Shown: piece by piece, positions 5,380 through 8,957 of the stretch | Layout: the number at the start of each line of letters is the position of its first letter | How positions within the stretch are numbered: position 1 is the stretch's first letter | NCBI GenBank assembly: GCA_045118955.1 | Contig: JBGVKB010000120.1 | Coordinates: 1 to 8,957 of the forward strand | Source of the DNA: SFJ001 sp045118955 | GTDB taxonomy: Bacteria; Bacillota; Clostridia; Oscillospirales; Ruminococcaceae | DNA length: 8,957 nucleotides | Direction of reading: 5' to 3' | Program-made: the position numbers and the translations under genes | The notes under the pieces: model-generated | What the model saw: the letters and a program-made list of their open reading frames with translations, nothing else | Databases searched by the model: none | Told to the model about the DNA's origin: nothing

Positions 5380-6245
5380 CTGCCCGGAAACCTGCCCCCA
5401 AGCACCGGGGGCTGTGGCTGACGCTGACGCCGCTGTACCTGTTCACGGTGGTGCTGGTGTTCGTGCCGCTGGTGTATGTGCTGGTGCTGAGCCTGCGCCG
5501 GCGCGCCGAGGGCTTTGGGGTGTCGGACGCCTTCACCCTCGACAACTACCTGAACATTTTGCAGCCGGTGTACCTGCAGACCTTCGCCGGGTCGCTGAAG
5601 CTGGCCTTCCTCTGCACCGGGCTGATCGTCCTCATCGGGTACCCCTTCGGCTACTGGATGGCGCGGCTGTCCCCCCGGGGCAAAAAGGCCATGCTGCTGG
5701 CGCTGATGGTGCCCTTCTGGACCAACTCCCTCATCCGGCTGTACGGCTGGATCATCGTGCTGCGCGCCGGCGGCGTGCTGGACAGCCTGCTGATGGCGCT
5801 GGGCCTCACCGACCGGCCCCTGAAGCTGCTGTACACCTACCCGGCGGTGGTCATCGGCATGGTGTACGCCCTCGTGCAGTTCATGATCTTAGCGGTGTAC
5901 TCCAGCGCCGAAAAGCTGGACTGGAGCCTTGTGGAGGCCGCCCGGGATCTGGGCGCGGGGCCGGTGCGCGCCTTCTTCACCGTGGCGCTGCCCATGACCA
6001 TGCCGGGGCTTTTGTCCGGGGTGATCCTGACCTTCATCCCCAGCATGGGGCTGTTCTTCATCGCGGACATTCTGGGCGGCAACAAGGTGGTGCTGGTGGG
6101 CAGTCTGATCCAGGACCAGCTCTTACAGGCCCACAACCAGCCCTTCGCCGCCGCCCTGAGCGTGGTGCTGATGGTGCTGACCAGCCTGCTCATCGCGGTG
6201 TACAAGCGGGTGACCCGCTCGGGTGAACTGGAGGGTCTGCTGTGA
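5376..6245 (+). CDS. potB: ABC transporter permease, PotB type
   Basis: This is a membrane-spanning subunit of the importer, 289 residues, with six predicted helices (about 13-38, 74-96, 103-129, 150-175, 207-235, 259-280). The cytoplasmic EAA loop that docks on the ATPase is at 187-195 (EAARDLGAG), followed by FFTVALPMTMPG. TNSLIRLYGWIIVL (116-129) and the IPSMGLFFIADILGG stretch are close to PotB/PotH proteins. The start overlaps the potA stop (ATGA), with GGAGG at 5361-5365 inside potA as ribosome site. The 26 bases coding for its EAA loop (5934-5959) are identical to those in potC (6725-6750). It pairs with PotC to form the channel; neither would work alone. Confidence 0.9.
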   Translation: MTARKPAPKHRGLWLTLTPLYLFTVVLVFVPLVYVLVLSLRRRAEGFGVSDAFTLDNYLNILQPVYLQTFAGSLKLAFLCTGLIVLIGYPFGYWMARLSPRGKKAMLLALMVPFWTNSLIRLYGWIIVLRAGGVLDSLLMALGLTDRPLKLLYTYPAVVIGMVYALVQFMILAVYSSAEKLDWSLVEAARDLGAGPVRAFFTVALPMTMPGLLSGVILTFIPSMGLFFIADILGGNKVVLVGSLIQDQLLQAHNQPFAAALSVVLMVLTSLLIAVYKRVTRSGELEGLL

Positions 6246-7018
6246 AAAAAGGACGTTTTACTTTTCAAAAGTTTTATTTAGGGCTGGTGCTGGCGGTCAT
6301 CTACCTGCCGCTGGTGCTGGTGGTGGTGTACTCGTTCAACCAAAGCCGCGTCTCCAGCGTGTGGGGCGGGCTGTCGCTGGACTGGTACCGCACCCTCTTC
6401 GCCGACCGCGCCATGCTGGAGGCACTGCGCAACAGCGTGGTGCTGGGGCTGTGCGCCAGCGGCTGCGCCGCGGTGGTGGGCACGCTGGGCGCGGTGGGCA
6501 TCCACCGCCTGCGCCCCCGCAGCGCCGGCGCGGTGGAGTACCTGACCATGCTGCCGCTGATGATCCCCGAGATCATCCTCGCCATGGTGTTCATGGCGTT
6601 TTTCGCCGCGCTGGGGCTGCCCTTCGGCATGGGGACGCTGATCCTGGGGCACACGGCCTTCTGCGTGCCCTACGTCTACATGATGGTCAAGGCGCGGCTG
6701 GCGGGCATGGACGAACGCCTCACCGAGGCCGCCCGGGATCTGGGCGCGGGCGAGTGGCGGGTGTTCCGGGACATCACCCTGCCGCTGCTGGCGCCGGCCA
6801 TCGCGTCGGGGATGCTGCTGAGCTTCGCCATGAGCTTTGACGATGTGCTCATCAGCCTGTTCGTCACCGGCGTGAACGTGACCACCCTGCCGCTGAAGGT
6901 CTACACCTCCCTGCAAAACGGCCCCACCCCCGAGATCAACGCCCTGTGTACCCTGCTGCTGGCGGGCACGCTGGTGCTGGTGGGTCTGTCGCTGCTGCTG
7001 GGGCGGCAGCGGGAGTGA
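6242..7018 (+). CDS. potC: ABC transporter permease, PotC type (GTG start)
   Basis: This is the second membrane subunit of the importer, 258 residues, six predicted helices, the first at about 12-33 (YLGLVLAVIYLPLVLVVVYS). The segment VYSFNQSRVSSVWGGLSLDWY (about 30-50) is typical of PotC/PotI proteins. The EAA loop is EAARDLGAGEW (from residue 162), followed by DITLPLLAPAIASG, and FAMSFDDVLISLFVTGVN is the conserved PotC C-terminal stretch. The start is a GTG overlapping the potB TGA (GTGA), with GGAGGG at 6230-6235 six bases upstream, so translation is coupled. Its stop codon forms the first bases of an intrinsic terminator, which separates it from the binding-protein gene. Confidence 0.92.
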   Translation: MKKGRFTFQKFYLGLVLAVIYLPLVLVVVYSFNQSRVSSVWGGLSLDWYRTLFADRAMLEALRNSVVLGLCASGCAAVVGTLGAVGIHRLRPRSAGAVEYLTMLPLMIPEIILAMVFMAFFAALGLPFGMGTLILGHTAFCVPYVYMMVKARLAGMDERLTEAARDLGAGEWRVFRDITLPLLAPAIASGMLLSFAMSFDDVLISLFVTGVNVTTLPLKVYTSLQNGPTPEINALCTLLLAGTLVLVGLSLLLGRQRE

Positions 7019-7047
7019 GCCGCCCCATTGCATCCCGGCGGCTTTTG
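7018..7047 (+). terminator. Intrinsic terminator between potC and potD
   Basis: AGCCGCC (7018-7024) pairs with GGCGGCT (7037-7043) around a 12-nt loop and is followed by TTTTG. The first base is the last base of the potC stop codon. The stem is short, so readthrough into potD is likely. The loop contains the -35 box of the potD promoter. Confidence 0.65.
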
Positions 7048-7057
7048 CCTGTATAAT
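7028..7057 (+). promoter_or_regulatory. Internal promoter for potD
   Basis: TTGCAT (7028-7033), 18 bases, then a perfect TATAAT (7052-7057). The start would be near 7064, about 28 bases before the ATG, just enough leader for the AGGAGG at 7079-7084. It lets the binding protein be made in excess over the permease, the usual need for ABC importers. Confidence 0.75.
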
Positions 7058-7091
7058 AAACCCACACTCTAACACAACAGGAGGAACATCC

Positions 7092-8153
7092 ATGAAACGG
7101 ATCCTTGCCATTCTGCTGACCCTGTGCCTTGTGCTGGGCCTTGCCGCCTGCGGCGGCGGGGCGGCTTCCGGCGCTGCCGAGGCCGGTCAGCTCAACCTGT
7201 TCACCTGGGAGGGCGTGTTCCCCCAGTCGGTGCTGGACGGCTTCACCGCCGAGACCGGCTACCGGGTGAACTACGTCAGCTTTGACACCGACGAGACCAT
7301 GCTGGCCAAGCTGCAGGCGGCGAACGGCGGCGACTACGACCTGATCCTGGCGGACGACTACATCATCGAGGCCGCCATCGCCGAGGGTCTGGTGGCAAAG
7401 CTGGACAAGAGCCGCCTTACCAATCTGGGCAACGTGAACCCGGTGTATCAGGGGCAGTTCTTTGACCCGGCGGACGAGTACACCGTGCCCCACGGCGCAG
7501 GCGTGCAGACCATCGTCTACGACCCCGAGCTGGTGGAGAAGCCCATCACCGGCTACGCCGACCTGTGGGACGCCAGCCTTGCGGACAATCTGGCCGTGGT
7601 GGGCAACTACCGCGTGGTGAACGGCATGGCGCTGAAGGTGCTGGGTGAGAGCTACAACACCGAGGACGAGGCCGTTTTGCAGGCCGCCGCCGCCAAGATG
7701 CAGGAGCTTGCCCCCAACATCCGCCTCATCAAGGACGCCAACCTGCAGGACGACCTGCTGAGCGGCGAGGTGGGCGCGGCGGTCATGTACTCCAGCCAGG
7801 TGACCCTGGCGTGTCTGGCCGACCCCACCCTTGAGGTGGTCTACCCCACCGAGGGCGTGGGCTTCGGCGTCATCGCCCAGTTCATCCCGGTGAACGCCCC
7901 CACCCCCGACGCGGCCTATGCCTTTATGGACTACATCCTGCGCCCCGAGGTGGCCAAGGAGTGCTTTGAGTATATGGGCTACTACAGCACCAACGCCGCC
8001 GCCGACGGGCTGATCAACGAGGCATACCGCCCCTTCCTGACCCTGCCCGAGGGCTTTGACGGCGAGACCGAGATGATCCAGAACATCAGCGCCGCCGCCG
8101 ACGAGCTGCACGTGCAGATGTGGACCGAGTTCAAGTCCGCCTGCGGGCAGTGA
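7092..8153 (+). CDS. potD: Extracellular solute-binding lipoprotein, PotD-like
   Basis: This is the substrate-capturing subunit, 353 residues (E. coli PotD 348), anchored outside the membrane. Residues 1-20 are a lipoprotein signal ending in LAAC with lipidated C20, then a short G/A/S linker. The mature fold matches PotD: FTWEGVFPQSVLDGFTAETG (37-56), the ETMLAKL and YDLILADDY segments, LDKSRLTNLGNVNP, and FMDYILRPEVAKE near the C-terminus. W39, Y90 and Q330 align with ligand residues W34, Y85 and Q327 of E. coli PotD. By eye, D168, E171 and D257 of E. coli align with N172, V175 and I261 here, and W229 and W255 with Y233 and G259. The amine-binding acids are thus missing and the ligand may not be spermidine or putrescine. 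The start follows AGGAGG at 7079-7084. It lies after potC with its own promoter. Confidence 0.88.
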   Translation: MKRILAILLTLCLVLGLAACGGGAASGAAEAGQLNLFTWEGVFPQSVLDGFTAETGYRVNYVSFDTDETMLAKLQAANGGDYDLILADDYIIEAAIAEGLVAKLDKSRLTNLGNVNPVYQGQFFDPADEYTVPHGAGVQTIVYDPELVEKPITGYADLWDASLADNLAVVGNYRVVNGMALKVLGESYNTEDEAVLQAAAAKMQELAPNIRLIKDANLQDDLLSGEVGAAVMYSSQVTLACLADPTLEVVYPTEGVGFGVIAQFIPVNAPTPDAAYAFMDYILRPEVAKECFEYMGYYSTNAAADGLINEAYRPFLTLPEGFDGETEMIQNISAAADELHVQMWTEFKSACGQ

Positions 8154-8164
8154 GCTGACCTATG

Positions 8165-8204
8165 AAACGACCGCCCCCCGCATCTGCGGGGGGCGGTCGT
8201 TTTT
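8165..8204 (+). terminator. Very strong intrinsic terminator of potD (possibly bidirectional)
   Basis: A 15-bp perfect stem (8167-8181 with 8186-8200) closes the 4-nt loop ATCT and runs into TTTTT (8200-8204); two more A-T pairs extend it. It starts about 12 bases past the potD stop. The A's on its left give a short T-run on the minus strand, so it may also end the converging LysR transcript. The 60 bases between it and the LysR stop hold nothing I can identify. Confidence 0.93.
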
Positions 8205-8264
8205 GGTTGGTTTTGCTCCTGAGCGCCCTCCGGACGCTGCGGGGAACACGGCAGCCGGAACCGC

Positions 8265-8957
8265 TCACCCCCACCTGCCCTGCGCACGGCCGGCCGCGCA
8301 GAGCATTCGCTCCAGCTCCAGCGCGGCCATGCTCAGGGGGCGGCTGCGGTCCTTCACAAGGCAGATGTACCGAGGCGGCAGCTCCTCCTCCAGCATCACC
8401 CGGAACACCTCGCCCTTTTCCAGCGCTTCCCGGGCGAAGCCCTCAGGCAGCAGACCCAGACCCAGATCGCTGCGGAGCATGGGCAGGATCTGGTCGGTGG
8501 TCGCCGTCTCCACCTCCGGCTGCAGCGCAAGTCCGTACCGCGCGAACAGCCCGTCATAAAAGCGGAAGGTCTGGGTCTCCGGGCCGATGCTCACAAAGGG
8601 CAGCTCTGCCAATTCCCGCAGGCTGTACACACCCTGCGCCAGATGCCGGAACCGCGGCCCCGCCGCCAGAATGTCCCGGAACTCCACCAGCGGCGTTTCG
8701 GACAGCGGACGGCTTGCCCCCGTAGGGGCAGCCACCACCGCCAGATCCACCGCGCCGCTCTTGACCGCCGCCACCGACTGGCCGGTGGTCTGATTGGTGA
8801 CCCGCACCGACACCCCCGGGTGTAGCTTGCGAAATTGCCGCAGCACCGGCAAAAGCAGACCGTACAGTCCCAGCTCGCTGGTGCCCACCGCCACCCGCCC
8901 CTCTGCAAGCCCGCGCCCGCCGGCCAGCTCTGCCTCGCCCGCCTGAAGCTGCTCCAC
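8265..8957 (-). CDS. LysR-family transcriptional regulator (C-terminal 230 residues; start beyond right edge)
   Basis: A DNA-binding transcription factor; only the effector-binding part is in the window. It opens with GRVAVGTSELGLYGLLLPVLRQF and continues with KLHPGVSVRV and VKSGAVDLAVVA, the standard opening of the LysR substrate-binding domain (G.v.iG.....lLP.l..F...yP.v). The second lobe includes LPFVSIGPETQTFR and MLRSDLGLGLLPEGFA, again typical. The first codon at the edge is GTG read internally as Val, not a start; about 70-90 residues including the helix-turn-helix lie outside. It converges on potD and its own promoter lies off the window, so whether it controls the pot genes cannot be told. 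The effector is not predictable from sequence. Confidence 0.9.
   Translation of the reverse strand: MEQLQAGEAELAGGRGLAEGRVAVGTSELGLYGLLLPVLRQFRKLHPGVSVRVTNQTTGQSVAAVKSGAVDLAVVAAPTGASRPLSETPLVEFRDILAAGPRFRHLAQGVYSLRELAELPFVSIGPETQTFRFYDGLFARYGLALQPEVETATTDQILPMLRSDLGLGLLPEGFAREALEKGEVFRVMLEEELPPRYICLVKDRSRPLSMAALELERMLCAAGRAQGRWG

Noticed and set aside
6936..8111. Minus-strand open frame (391 codons) opposite potD
   Set aside because: Antisense shadow of a confidently identified lipoprotein gene, low complexity and no family resemblance.
1..8957. CRISPR array, insertion sequence, prophage or toxin-antitoxin genes
   Set aside because: No regularly spaced repeats, transposase, integrase or phage-like proteins are visible; all substantial coding space is taken by housekeeping or transport genes.

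Overview
This window looks like an ordinary chromosomal stretch of a GC-rich, low-oxygen Firmicute, most likely an Oscillospiraceae/Ruminococcaceae gut bacterium of the Faecalibacterium-Gemmiger-Subdoligranulum type. The reasons are the strong AGGAGG-type ribosome binding sites, a Gram-positive-style lipoprotein signal, a single-chain glycyl-tRNA synthetase, sigma-A promoters standing out as AT islands in GC-rich DNA, and a REP-like intergenic element of a kind I associate with that group. The taxonomic call is inference from style, not from a marker search.

Left half (1-4087), all on the minus strand and each gene apparently its own unit: the N-terminal part of a glycyl-tRNA synthetase (runs off the left edge), an EamA/DMT-family 10-TM transporter, a HAD-family phosphatase, and an ornithine carbamoyltransferase (argF). 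All four have recognisable sigma-A promoters. The argF promoter is followed by a cluster of ArgR-like operator half-sites. Intrinsic terminators are visible for the EamA gene and argF.

Right half (4215-8153), plus strand: a polyamine-type ABC importer in the order ATPase (potA), permease (potB), permease (potC), lipoprotein binding protein (potD). potA-potB and potB-potC overlap by 4 bases (ATGA and GTGA). An intrinsic terminator starting in the potC stop codon separates potC from potD, and a second promoter for potD is embedded in that terminator. potD ends in a very strong terminator. Converging from the right edge is a LysR-family regulator, of which only the effector-binding domain is inside the window.

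The most notable points are: the binding protein lacks the acidic residues that hold polyamines in E. coli PotD, so the real substrate is open; a perfect direct repeat (TGGTATACTT, 18-bp period) sits over the potABC promoter; plus-oriented terminator-like hairpins lie directly against minus-strand promoters; and several structured intergenic elements occur (1706-1944, 2761-2928). I found no CRISPR array, insertion sequence, phage gene, tRNA or rRNA, and no convincing novel multi-gene system.
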